Positions 24,380-33,500 of a stretch of 64,000 bases of DNA are shown here, piece after piece. A program made the translations under genes and the position numbers. Within the stretch, counting starts at the first letter, position 1; each line of letters starts with the position of its first letter. The notes under the pieces were generated by a model. The model searched no databases. It was not told where the DNA came from and saw nothing but the letters and a program-made list of their open reading frames with translations. The DNA comes from JANNMJ01 sp031425525 (GTDB taxonomy: Bacteria > Bacteroidota > Bacteroidia > Cytophagales > Hymenobacteraceae): the NCBI GenBank assembly GCA_031425525.1, contig JANPJM010000048.1, forward strand, positions 13,803-77,802. The letters run 5' to 3'.

Positions 24380-25009
24380 TTACTTCTCGAGGTACACAAA
24401 CGAATTTTTCGCGCCGGGCACCGAACCGCTGATCACCAGCAGATTCCGCTCCGTCACGACCCGCAGCACCTTCAGGTTCTGCACTTTCACGCGGTTGCCG
24501 CCCATCCGGCCGGCCATCCGCATTCCTTTAAACACGCGCGAGGGCCACGAGCAGGCACCGATGGAGCCTGGGTGACGCAGCCGGTTGTGCTGGCCGTGGG
24601 TCTGGCCGCCAACACCGGCGAAGTTGTGGCGTTTCACGACGCCCTGAAAGCCTTTCCCTTTGGAAGTGCCCACGACATCGACGAATTCGCCTTCGGCGAA
24701 GAAATCAGCCCCAAGCTGTTGGCCGGCTTTATACGACAGGACGTCGTTCGCAGCGTCGGGCCGGAACTCGGCTACTTTTTGAAGGGCTTCGACGCCGGCT
24801 TTGGCGAAGTGACCCGCCATGGCTTTGGTCGTGCGACGCGCTTTGCGCTTGCCGAAGCCGATTTGCACGGCCGCGTAACCGTCGGTCTCGACGGTTTTGA
24901 CCTGCGTTACGAAACAAGGACCAGCTTCAATCAGCGTGGCGGGCACATTTAGGCCGTCCGCGGTGAAGAGGCTTGTCATCCCGATTTTCTTACCGATGAT
25001 GCCAGGCAT
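24380..25009 (-). CDS. rplC: 50S ribosomal protein L3
   Basis: The 209-residue protein begins M-P-G-I-I-G-K-K-I-G-M-T-S-L-F and holds the L3 loop with G-Q-T-H-G-Q-H-N-R-L-R-H-P-G-S-I-G and M-A-G-R-M-G-G-N-R-V-K-V-Q-N-L. It is the first gene of the operon segment in this window. rpsJ, which normally precedes it, is absent; instead a promoter lies 74-104 bases upstream and a T9SS cargo gene ends 298 bases upstream. Confidence 0.97.
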   Translation of the reverse strand: MPGIIGKKIGMTSLFTADGLNVPATLIEAGPCFVTQVKTVETDGYAAVQIGFGKRKARRTTKAMAGHFAKAGVEALQKVAEFRPDAANDVLSYKAGQQLGADFFAEGEFVDVVGTSKGKGFQGVVKRHNFAGVGGQTHGQHNRLRHPGSIGACSWPSRVFKGMRMAGRMGGNRVKVQNLKVLRVVTERNLLVISGSVPGAKNSFVYLEK

Positions 25010-25082
25010 TCTACCTTATTAATGAGTGAACAAAGACCCCGCAGCGCCAACCCCAAACAGGTCGGTTTTGCCAACGGGAGCG

Positions 25083-25113
25083 CAAAGGTAGGAAAAGTTA
25101 TTTAGCCGGCAAG
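25083..25113 (-). promoter_or_regulatory. Promoter of the rplC-rpsN ribosomal operon
   Basis: On the minus strand CTTG (25110-25113) is followed after 19 bases by TACCTTTG (25083-25090), an exact -7 match at the exact spacing of the Bacteroidota promoter TTTG-N19-TAnnTTTG. It predicts transcription starting near 25077, about 68 bases before the rplC ATG. It explains how the operon is expressed without rpsJ in front. Confidence 0.65.
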
Positions 25114-25170
25114 CTGAATGTCAAAAGTTTTGTGGTGAATACCGCGACTTTCAGCTTGCAAAACGCGAAA

Positions 25171-25202
25171 TGCCGCCTCCTGGCAAAAGCCAAGAGGCGG
25201 CA
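25171..25202. terminator. Hairpin between the T9SS cargo gene and rplC
   Basis: A 9-bp outer stem (tgccgcctc/gaggcggca) and a 4-bp inner stem (tggc/gcca) with an AAAA loop form one hairpin with small bulges. It lies 106 bases beyond the stop of the minus-strand cargo gene and upstream of the rplC promoter, so it can isolate the two transcripts. Confidence 0.65.
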
Positions 25203-25307
25203 CTGGCGTAGTAGCAAGTTGATTTCAGTTCAATCTATAGCGAGGGCGCAACCGGAATCGGACTATGAAGAGCGGGTTATGGTTGGCGTTGTGCAGATGC
25301 CAGCGAC

Positions 25308-28300
25308 TTACTCCACGACCAGCCGTTGTGTGGTGCCCGCCACTTGTACGAGGTAAATACTGGGCACCAGGCCCGTCAAGGGAGCTTCGAGGCGACCGAA
25401 CGTGAAAGCCCACGTGCGCACAGTGCGGCCGGTCAGATCGAGCAGTTTCACTAATTGCGTAGGCGAACCGCTGATTTGCACGTGGCCGCGCGCCGGGTTG
25501 GGGCTCAGCGTCAGGTGTTGGGGCACCGTGAGGGCATCGCTACCATCCGTCAGCACCCGCCCGCCGAACACGAGCGCGAATCGACCACGGATTTCCTCCG
25601 CCCGCGTGGTGGTGAAGGAGACAGTGGGCTGGAGCGCTAGGTCGTACCAGGTGCCGGTGGTGCGGTCGAGCAGCGTGACGGTAGTGCCCGTGAGGTTTTC
25701 CCACTGGCCCAGGCGTAGGTGGTAGGTACCGGCCGCCGGCACTTCGGCCAGCAACTCGATGGTGGTGGCGCCGTTGGTTGCCGTTACGGGCAGCCCCTGC
25801 ACCGCCAGTTCGGTGATGGTGCCGGGCGCGAGGGTGGCGAGCGTAGGAGCGCCGACATTGCGACCGGGCTTGGCACCGTCGTAATGGTCGTCGAGGCCGA
25901 AGGTGGCGTTGGCATCCGCGAAAACGAAGGTTTCATCCTGAATGCCGGGCGCGGCGGCGGCTTCGCGCAGTACCAGACTCAACAGCGGCCGGTTGGCAGG
26001 GTTGGCGGCCGGGCGGTAGTGCGGGGCATCGAGCACGGTGCGCATGGCATTCGTGAACGAGAAGCTGACCGGCCCGGCGCCCGTCACGCGGCCGAAGAAT
26101 CCTTGGCCCATGGCCACTATCCCGTTGGGCAGGCTGCCGGTAGCGGCCTGGCGCGTGAGGTAGGTGTAGCCAGTGGCACCAATGGCTTGCAACACGCTGA
26201 TGCTGCTGCTCATTCCGGTGGGGACGGCTACCAAATCCCAGTCGATAGGCTGCGGATAGGGATTGCCGAGCAGGTGCCAGCCCGCACTGGGGCCGTTTCC
26301 GGTGCGCGTCAGGTTACTCACCATCACGTTGCCGGTAGCGAGCGTGCCGACGAAATCGTAGACCGGGCCGGCAGGGGCGTAGGCCGTGTAGCCGCGCCCC
26401 GGCACCAGCGGCGCGGTAAGCGCCTGTGACGTGGGGACACCGGCGGGCGTTGGCGCGAAGTAGCCACCGAGAAAATCGGCGGCGGCGGCGGGGCGCGCTT
26501 CATCGAAGCCGTACACATTGGGGTAGGGCCGCACATTCAAGGGGACAGCTGCCGTATTGTAGGTGCCGTTGATGACGGGCGTGAAGCCCGCCGCCGCCAG
26601 ATCGGCCACGCTGGTGTTGGTCACGGGGCTGGAGAAGTGGCGGTACGCGCGGCCGGCAGCCAGCCCCGGCGTGATGGCGCGCTGCACGGTAGCAGTGCCC
26701 ACGACGGTGCCAGTGCCGACGTTTAGAACCATTGCGGTGGTATCAACGTCGCTCAACAACGTAAGTGCTTGCCCGTTGAGCAGCAGATTGCCCGCGAACC
26801 CCACTACTGCTTCCCGACGCACGGCCAGCGGCTGCGTGAGCGTGAGCGGCTGGTTGCTGAGTTGCGAGAGAATGGCTACCTGCGCGGGCAGGCCGTCGCC
26901 GGTTTGCTGCGGGGCGGTGCCGTTGTAAGCATACGTAGCGTGGGGCGAGAACGTGCGCGCACCCGTTACCTGCACGGCGCCCGTGGCCCCGGCGGCGCTG
27001 AGGCCCGCCGGGTTACAGATCAGCAATTGGGCGCGCGCCGACAGTGTGAAGGCGCCGGGGCCGCGCACCGTAAAGCAGTTGGTGGTGAGGCGCCCGTTGG
27101 CTTGCACCAGTGCGGTGCCCCGCACCACCACATCGCCGGCCAAGGTGGCGGCGCCGGTACCGGTAATGGTGATGTTCTGGTACTCACCGGCCGGAATGCT
27201 CTGGCTTAGGGTGCTGATGGTGAGGCTGGGATACGTGACGGCGAAGGCCAAGCCGTTGGAGGTGCCCTCCGGCGTAGTCACGGTGACGGGGCCGGGTGTG
27301 GCGCCCGCCGGCACGGTGACCTGCAACTGCGTGGCCGACAGCACCGAGAACGTGGTGGCCGCTACCCCATCGAACGATACGCCCGTGACGGCCGCCGGCG
27401 CGAAGGTGGGCTGCGCGCCACCGCTGATGCTGCCGGCCGCCGGGCGCTGGTAGTTGGTGCCCTCGATGATCACCACGTCGCCGGGCTGCCCGTTGGGCGG
27501 CGTGATGGCGGTGATGGTGGGCACCTCGATGACGTTGGTGATAGTAATCGTGAACGGCTGCTCCGTGAAGAGTCCGCCGCCGTCGGTGGTGCGCAGACGC
27601 ACGGCGTAGGTGGTTTGCACCTCGAAGTTGGGCGAAGCCGTGATGCGCAGGCTGTTGCCGCTGAGGTTGAAGGCGGCGTTATCCGTTGAACCCGCGCCAC
27701 TTACGAAGGTGTAGGTGTGGGTGTCGGCGGCGTCGGCATCGGTGGTGCTGAGGGTGCCTACCACCGCGTTGGCGCCGGTGTTTTCGGCCAGGCTTACGCC
27801 GGAGAGGGCGAGAGCAGTGGGGGCGGCGTTGGTGCTGGCCGCACCGCCCACGTAACGCCCGAAATAAGCCGTTACTTTCGAGCCATCGCCGACGGTGCGA
27901 AAGCTACCCCCAGCAAGTACATCGCTGCCCTGCACGGCCAAGGCCTGGGCGCCCAAGCCGGTGCCGAAGCTCGTCCAGTTACCACCTTCCCAAGCCGCAA
28001 TGCCCAAGCGCGCCGCGCCGCCGGCCTGCGTGAAGTTTCCGCCCGCGATAACTTTTCCGCCCACGGCGGTCAGGGAATTAACAAAACCATTAGTGCCTGC
28101 CCCGAGAGCGCTCCAGTTCGCGCCGTCCCACTGCGCAATGTTGCTGGCTGCCGCGCCGCCGGCCGTCGTGAAGCTGCCGCCGACCGTCACCTTGCTGCCC
28201 GACACGGCAATTGCCCGCACGGTGCCACTAACGCCCGCGCCGAGTGCCGACCATACGCCGCCGACCCGCTTCACAATGCGACTGGCCGTTACGCCGCCCC

Positions 28301-30149
28301 CGAAGCCGAAGTCGCCGCCCGCGTACAACTCGCCGCCGGGGCCGACGGCCAATGCCCGGATAGCGTCGCTGAAGCCGCCCGCCGAGTTCCAGGCCGTGCC
28401 ATCCCAACGGCCCAAGCGGTTGAGAGTAATAGCGCCGCTCTCGCTGAAATTGCCGCCCACGTACAGGTCGCTCCCAATCACCGTCATCGCGTACACGGTG
28501 GAGTTGAGGCCGTCGCCCATCGCACTCCACGCAGTGCCGTTCCAGCGGGCGATGTTGCTGACGGTTAGTCCGCCGGCCTCCGTGAACTGGCCCCCGACGT
28601 ACACATTGCTCCCCACAACCGCGATGGCGTTGACTTCGCCCCCGCTGCCGACGATGCTGATGCCCGCCCCCAGCGCGCTCCACGTCGTGCCGTTCCACTT
28701 CGCCACGCGCCGGGCGGGTACGCTGCCGGCGTGCATAAAAGTGCCGCCGACGTAGATATCCGAACCGGCGACGGCGATGGCGTTGATGCGCGCATCGAAC
28801 CCGGTGCCCACCGCCGTCCACGCCGCGCCAGTCCAGCGCGCAATGAAGTTGCCCGGCGCTTCGGTGGCGAGCCGGAAGTTGTTGTTGCCGCCCGCGTACA
28901 CGCTCGTACCCGCCACGGCCAGCGACGCAACGCCGCCCGACACGTTGGCAATCGACAGGGCCGCCGACCACGACGAGCCGTCCCACCGCGCCACCCGGCG
29001 CGTGGTGACGCCGCCGGCCTGCACGAAGTTTCCGCCGGCGTACAGCGTGGAGCCAACCGCCACCAGCGACAACACCTGATTCGCCGACCCCGAGCCGACG
29101 CCCGCGCCCAGCGCGCTCCACGAGGTGCCGTTCCAGCGGGCCACGCCCACGGCAGCGGTAGAAGGGCTTCCGTTGACGGAAAAGAAATCGCCCCCGACGT
29201 ACACGTTGGTGCCACTCACGGCCACTGCGCGCACTTCGCCGTTGGCGCCCGCGCCCAACGCGCTCCACACCGAGCCGTTCCAACGGGCGACGCGGTTCAC
29301 CGTCACCCCACCCGCCTGGGTAAAGGCGCCGCCGACGATCAGGTCGCCGGTGCCGGTCACGGCCACGGCGTTGGCGGCGTCGAAGGTGCCGGAAAGGCCG
29401 GTGCCGAGGGCACTCCACGCCGCGCCGTTCCACTGGGCGATGTTGTTGACGGTGACGTTGCTGCCGCCGTTGGTCGCCAGCCAGAAATCGCCGCCGACGA
29501 AGACGTTAGCACCCGACACGGCAATGCCGCGCACCTCACCGTCGACGCCGCCGTTGAGGGCACTCCACGCTGAGCCGTTCCAGCGGGCGATGTTGCGGGC
29601 CGGCGCGCCGCCCGCCGTCGTGAAGATGCCGCCGGCGTATACCGTAGAACCCGATACGGCCAGCGCGCGCACGGTTCCATCGACGCCTGCGCCCAGCGCG
29701 TGCCAAGTGGTGCCGTCCCAGCGGGCGACGCGGTTGGCGAGCGCCGTCCCGGCGATGGTGAAGGAGCCGCCAACGTACACGTCGCCGGTGCCGGCTACTG
29801 CAATGGCGTACACCTCTGCGCTGGTGCCCGGAATACCAAACCCATCCTGCCAGTTCTCATCGCCCGCGCCCAACGGCGAGGCGGGCCGAAACGTGGGTGC
29901 GCCGGTGGCCGGATCCGTAGCCATCCGGTAGCCGGTGGCATCGAAGGAGCCGCTGGCGCCGGGGCGCACGGTGCCGTTAGGGTTGAGAATGCCGCCCACG
30001 GAAGGGGTGCCCGATTGCCTTGCCACCGGGGCCGCCGCACGGGTGGGCTGTGCCACAACCGGCAGGGCGCTGCCGAGCAGCACAGCCACCGCCAGCCCGA
30101 AAGCTGCCCGCCAACCAAGCTGGAAGGGAGAAAGAATTGATGATTTCAT
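25308..30149 (-). CDS. T9SS cargo protein with about 13 propeller-type W-N-G repeats, cadherin-like and IPT domains
   Basis: The ATG at 30149 gives a signal peptide ending near A-L-P-V-V-A-Q; the frame extends 45 codons upstream but without a signal. Of 1613 residues, about 120-800 are some 13 repeats of about 45 residues (W-N-G-T-x-W-S-A-L-G-x-G, then Y-V-G-G-x-F-T-x-A-G-G), probably one or two beta-propellers. A cadherin-like domain, one IPT domain and the same 450-residue C-terminal module as in the 10.6-kb cargo gene follow (H-F-S-S-P-V, N-V-Y-G-F-D-E, G-W-H-L-L-G-N-P-Y-P, K-P-G-R-N-V-G). The protein ends in a type A sorting tail (L-S-P-N-P-A-R-G). Surface exposure or release through T9SS is inferred; the substrate is unknown. 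Confidence 0.9.
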   Translation of the reverse strand: MKSSILSPFQLGWRAAFGLAVAVLLGSALPVVAQPTRAAAPVARQSGTPSVGGILNPNGTVRPGASGSFDATGYRMATDPATGAPTFRPASPLGAGDENWQDGFGIPGTSAEVYAIAVAGTGDVYVGGSFTIAGTALANRVARWDGTTWHALGAGVDGTVRALAVSGSTVYAGGIFTTAGGAPARNIARWNGSAWSALNGGVDGEVRGIAVSGANVFVGGDFWLATNGGSNVTVNNIAQWNGAAWSALGTGLSGTFDAANAVAVTGTGDLIVGGAFTQAGGVTVNRVARWNGSVWSALGAGANGEVRAVAVSGTNVYVGGDFFSVNGSPSTAAVGVARWNGTSWSALGAGVGSGSANQVLSLVAVGSTLYAGGNFVQAGGVTTRRVARWDGSSWSAALSIANVSGGVASLAVAGTSVYAGGNNNFRLATEAPGNFIARWTGAAWTAVGTGFDARINAIAVAGSDIYVGGTFMHAGSVPARRVAKWNGTTWSALGAGISIVGSGGEVNAIAVVGSNVYVGGQFTEAGGLTVSNIARWNGTAWSAMGDGLNSTVYAMTVIGSDLYVGGNFSESGAITLNRLGRWDGTAWNSAGGFSDAIRALAVGPGGELYAGGDFGFGGGVTASRIVKRVGGVWSALGAGVSGTVRAIAVSGSKVTVGGSFTTAGGAAASNIAQWDGANWSALGAGTNGFVNSLTAVGGKVIAGGNFTQAGGAARLGIAAWEGGNWTSFGTGLGAQALAVQGSDVLAGGSFRTVGDGSKVTAYFGRYVGGAASTNAAPTALALSGVSLAENTGANAVVGTLSTTDADAADTHTYTFVSGAGSTDNAAFNLSGNSLRITASPNFEVQTTYAVRLRTTDGGGLFTEQPFTITITNVIEVPTITAITPPNGQPGDVVIIEGTNYQRPAAGSISGGAQPTFAPAAVTGVSFDGVAATTFSVLSATQLQVTVPAGATPGPVTVTTPEGTSNGLAFAVTYPSLTISTLSQSIPAGEYQNITITGTGAATLAGDVVVRGTALVQANGRLTTNCFTVRGPGAFTLSARAQLLICNPAGLSAAGATGAVQVTGARTFSPHATYAYNGTAPQQTGDGLPAQVAILSQLSNQPLTLTQPLAVRREAVVGFAGNLLLNGQALTLLSDVDTTAMVLNVGTGTVVGTATVQRAITPGLAAGRAYRHFSSPVTNTSVADLAAAGFTPVINGTYNTAAVPLNVRPYPNVYGFDEARPAAAADFLGGYFAPTPAGVPTSQALTAPLVPGRGYTAYAPAGPVYDFVGTLATGNVMVSNLTRTGNGPSAGWHLLGNPYPQPIDWDLVAVPTGMSSSISVLQAIGATGYTYLTRQAATGSLPNGIVAMGQGFFGRVTGAGPVSFSFTNAMRTVLDAPHYRPAANPANRPLLSLVLREAAAAPGIQDETFVFADANATFGLDDHYDGAKPGRNVGAPTLATLAPGTITELAVQGLPVTATNGATTIELLAEVPAAGTYHLRLGQWENLTGTTVTLLDRTTGTWYDLALQPTVSFTTTRAEEIRGRFALVFGGRVLTDGSDALTVPQHLTLSPNPARGHVQISGSPTQLVKLLDLTGRTVRTWAFTFGRLEAPLTGLVPSIYLVQVAGTTQRLVVE

Positions 30150-30535
30150 CAGGAAATCCACTAAAAAAAAGATAAAGAAAGGGCTCGTCGCTACGGGTAA
30201 GTAGCTTAATACAAAGGTTTTCACGGGGCTGACGGCATCCGCAATACCTGAAAATGAGTATTTGCAGCTGCCCCGGCCCCACATCGCGCGGCGGCGGGTG
30301 GCGGCAGCGAGGGCAGCTGAAACTTACCCGTCATGGCCGGTGTCTCATCCGGCCCGTCGGCATGTGCCACTCGTGATGACGGGTGCCTTTTTCGCACATT
30401 ATCATGCGTAGTGCGAGCGGCGCAAACCGTACCCTGCTGCGTTTTCTTTCCCTACTCTTGCCTGGGCAAGGGAGGGAAAGAAAACGCCCGCCCGACCCGT
30501 TGGGGTCGAGCGGGCGTTTCGGGCAAGCAGCCGAC
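30150..30535. other. 386-base gap with several hairpins between two cargo genes
   Basis: No gene is seen. On the minus strand an AACCTTTG octamer (30212-30219), one base off the -7 consensus, lies 63 bases before the downstream cargo gene. Bases 30327-30335 (acccgtcat) pair with 30376-30384, enclosing a small ggccgg/ccggcc hairpin. Further on come the two strong stem-loops listed at 30439-30519. Confidence 0.5.
30439..30519 (-). terminator. Two adjacent strong hairpins after the eleven-TIG cargo gene
   Basis: The first hairpin (30483-30519, nearest the stop codon) pairs aacgcccgc with gcgggcgtt and gaccc with gggtc. The second (30439-30487) pairs gcgttttctttccct with its exact complement, with an inner cttgc/gcaag stem. 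They share bases 30483-30487, so they are mutually exclusive at the base. Read on the minus strand, the first is followed by a T-rich tract, as in an intrinsic terminator. Confidence 0.7.
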
Positions 30536-33500
30536 CTACTGCCCCGCCCCTACCAGTACCCGCGCCGAGGCCGTGCCACAGCGAGCGATGTACACGCCGG
30601 GCGCCAGGCCGGTCAGCTCGAAGTGAGCTTCGCCGGTGGCTACATCGAGCGGCGCCGAGCGCACACGGCGGCCGAGCGCATCGAACAGATAGACCGCTGC
30701 CGAACCCAGCACCTGCGGCCGGTTGAGTACCTGCACTGTGAGGCGCTGGGCGCTGCCCGCTGGGTTGGGGTAGGGCACCACCTGCACGGCCGGCACCCAG
30801 CCCACGCCGTTGGGGCGCATCAGCGTCAGGGTAAATACCTGCGCCGACGTGGCCGTGGCCTGGGCATTGGTCAGGCTGACCTGCGCCACAGCCACCGTAC
30901 CGGCCGGTACGGTGGCCGTGGCGGTCAGGCCATCCGGGGCGGCGCTGAACGTACCGGCCGCCGTGGCGCCGAAACGCACGCCGGTGGCGCCGCTCAGGCC
31001 GGTGCCGCGCAGCGTAACCACCGTGCCCACTGGCCCGCGCACGGGCGCTAAGGCGTCGATGTCGGGCGTGGGCAGCACCGTGAACGGTGCCGGACTCAGG
31101 GCCGTACCGCCGAGGGTCGTCACGCTGACCAAGCCCGTGGTGGTGCCTTCGGACACTACTACGTTCAGGCTGGTGGCGCTCGTTACCACATAGCTTTCAG
31201 CGGGTTTACCGTTGAGCTGCACGACCGTGGCGCCCGTCAGGTGGGTACCTGAAACGGTGACGGTGGTACCGATGATGCCGCTCGCGGGAGAGATACTGCT
31301 GATGGTTGGGGCGGGCGTGGGCACCACCGTGAAGGTGGTGGCGCTGGTGGCCGTGCCGCCCGGCGTGGTCACGCTCAGCACGCCCGTGGTGGCGCCCGCC
31401 GGCACGGTGACCGTAAGCTGCGTCGCCGAAACCACGGTGAAAACCGGCGCCGAAACGCCGTTGAAGCGCACCGCCGTGGCGCCCGTCAGGTTCGTACCCG
31501 TGAGCGTGACAGCGGAGCCCACTGCCCCGCTGGCCGGGCTGAATGCCGTAATAGCAGGCGCGGGAACGACGATGAAATCGGTCGCCGACCGCATCAGTCC
31601 ACCCGACGCCAGTATGCTGATTCGGCCGCTGGTGGCGCCCGTGGGCACGGGGAAGCTGAGCTGCCCGGCGTTCGGCACGGTAGGCACCACAGCCAGGCCG
31701 TTGAGACGCACGCTGGTGACACCCGTAAAGCCGCTGCCCGAAACGGTGACGCTCGTGCCCACTGGCCCGCTCCCCGGCGAGAACCCGCTGATGGCGGGGG
31801 CCGCCGGGGTGCTAATGGTGAACGCGCTGCCCGTAATGGCCGAGCCGCCGGGCGTCGTGACCGAGATGGTACCCGTGACGGCACCTATCGGCACGGTAGC
31901 GATGAGTTGGGTCGCCGTGGCCGTGAAGCTCGCGGCGGCCACCCCCCCACCGAACGTCACGGCCGTGGCGCCGCCGAGCCGCAGCCCGGTGAGTACCACG
32001 AGCGCACCCGGCGAGCCGTAGTTCGGCGCGAAGCTGCTGATGACGGGGGCCGTGGGGGCCGTAGTCACGACGGTGAATGGCGTGGCCGAGCAGGTAAGGC
32101 CGCGCGGGGTCAGCACCCATACCTTGCCGGTGGTGGCGCCGGTGGGCACGGAAGCCGTAATCTGGCTCGCCGAATTCACCACGTAGCCCACCGCTTCAGT
32201 GGCGTTGAAGCGCACGCTGGTGGCGCCGTTCAGGTTGGTGCCGCCCAGTACCACGGTGGCGCCCACCAGCCCGCTGCCGGGCGTAAGGGTGGTGAGCGTG
32301 GGCGCCGGACCGCTCACGATGCTGAACGCCGTGTTGGCCGTGCCGGCTACGGTTTCCACTTCTACCGGGCCGCTGGTGGCGCCCGCCGGTATGGTGGCGA
32401 CGATGCGCGTGGCCGATTCGACGGTGAAGCTCGCCGCCGGAGTGCCGTTGAAGGTCACAGTCGAAGCGTTCGTCAGATTCGTACCCGTCAGGACAGTGAG
32501 CGCGCCGGGCGCGCCGTAGGCGGGCGCCGCAAGCGTGAGCGTGGGCGGCAGAATGAGCGTAAAGGCCCGCGCCGATTGGGTCATCCCCTGGCCCGTGAGT
32601 ATGTAAATCCGGCTGCCGCTCACGGCGCCCGTCGGCACCGGCACGGTGAGGCTGGTCGCCGAATTGACGACGTAGCCCGGCGCCGACACCGCGCCGAAGC
32701 GCACGCCCGTGACGCCCGTAAAGCCCGCCCCCGCGACCGTGATGGTGGTGCCAACCGGCGCCTTGAGCGGCGTGAAGTACGTGAGGCGCGGCGCCGCGCC
32801 GCCCAGTACCGTGAAGCCCGCGCCCGTGAGCGTAGTGCCGCCGGTCACGGCCGTAAGGGCGCCGGAGGTAGCGTTGCCCGGCACCGTGGCGATCAGCTCC
32901 GCAGCCGAGACGAACCGGGTGCCCGTGGCCGCCGCGCCGTTGAAGCGGGCGCTGCTGGCCGCTGTAAAGCCCGTACCCGTAACGCGCACCACCGAGCCGG
33001 GCGCGCCAGCTACGGGGAAGAAGGTGAGGCCCGTGGGCGGCTCTACCACATTGATCAGGTTCACTGTCACGGTATTCTGCGCCGTGAGCGTGCCGTCCGA
33101 TACCCGCACCGTGAGGGTGAAGGCGGGCATCGTTTCAAAGTCGAGTGCCGCCACGTTGGCGACACGGAGCTGCCCGCCCGTACCGAAAGTGAATGCCCCG
33201 CCGGTGTTGCCGCTCAGGATGCTGTACGTGAGCGTGGAGCCACCATCGGGGTCGGTGGCGGCAAGCGCGATGCCCACGGCGGTGCCGTTAGCCGAGTTCT
33301 CGGCGATGCTGCGTGTCTGCGCGGCGAAGGTGGGCGCTTCATTCGCATTCGTCACCGTAAGCGTGAATGCGCGCTCGAAAAACAGGCCGCCCTGGTCGGT
33401 GGTGCGCACCCGAACGGAGCGGCTCGGCTGCGTCTCGAAATCAAAGACCGCTGCCGTGCGGAGCTGTCCGCCGCTGATGCTGAACTGCGCGTTGTGCGTG

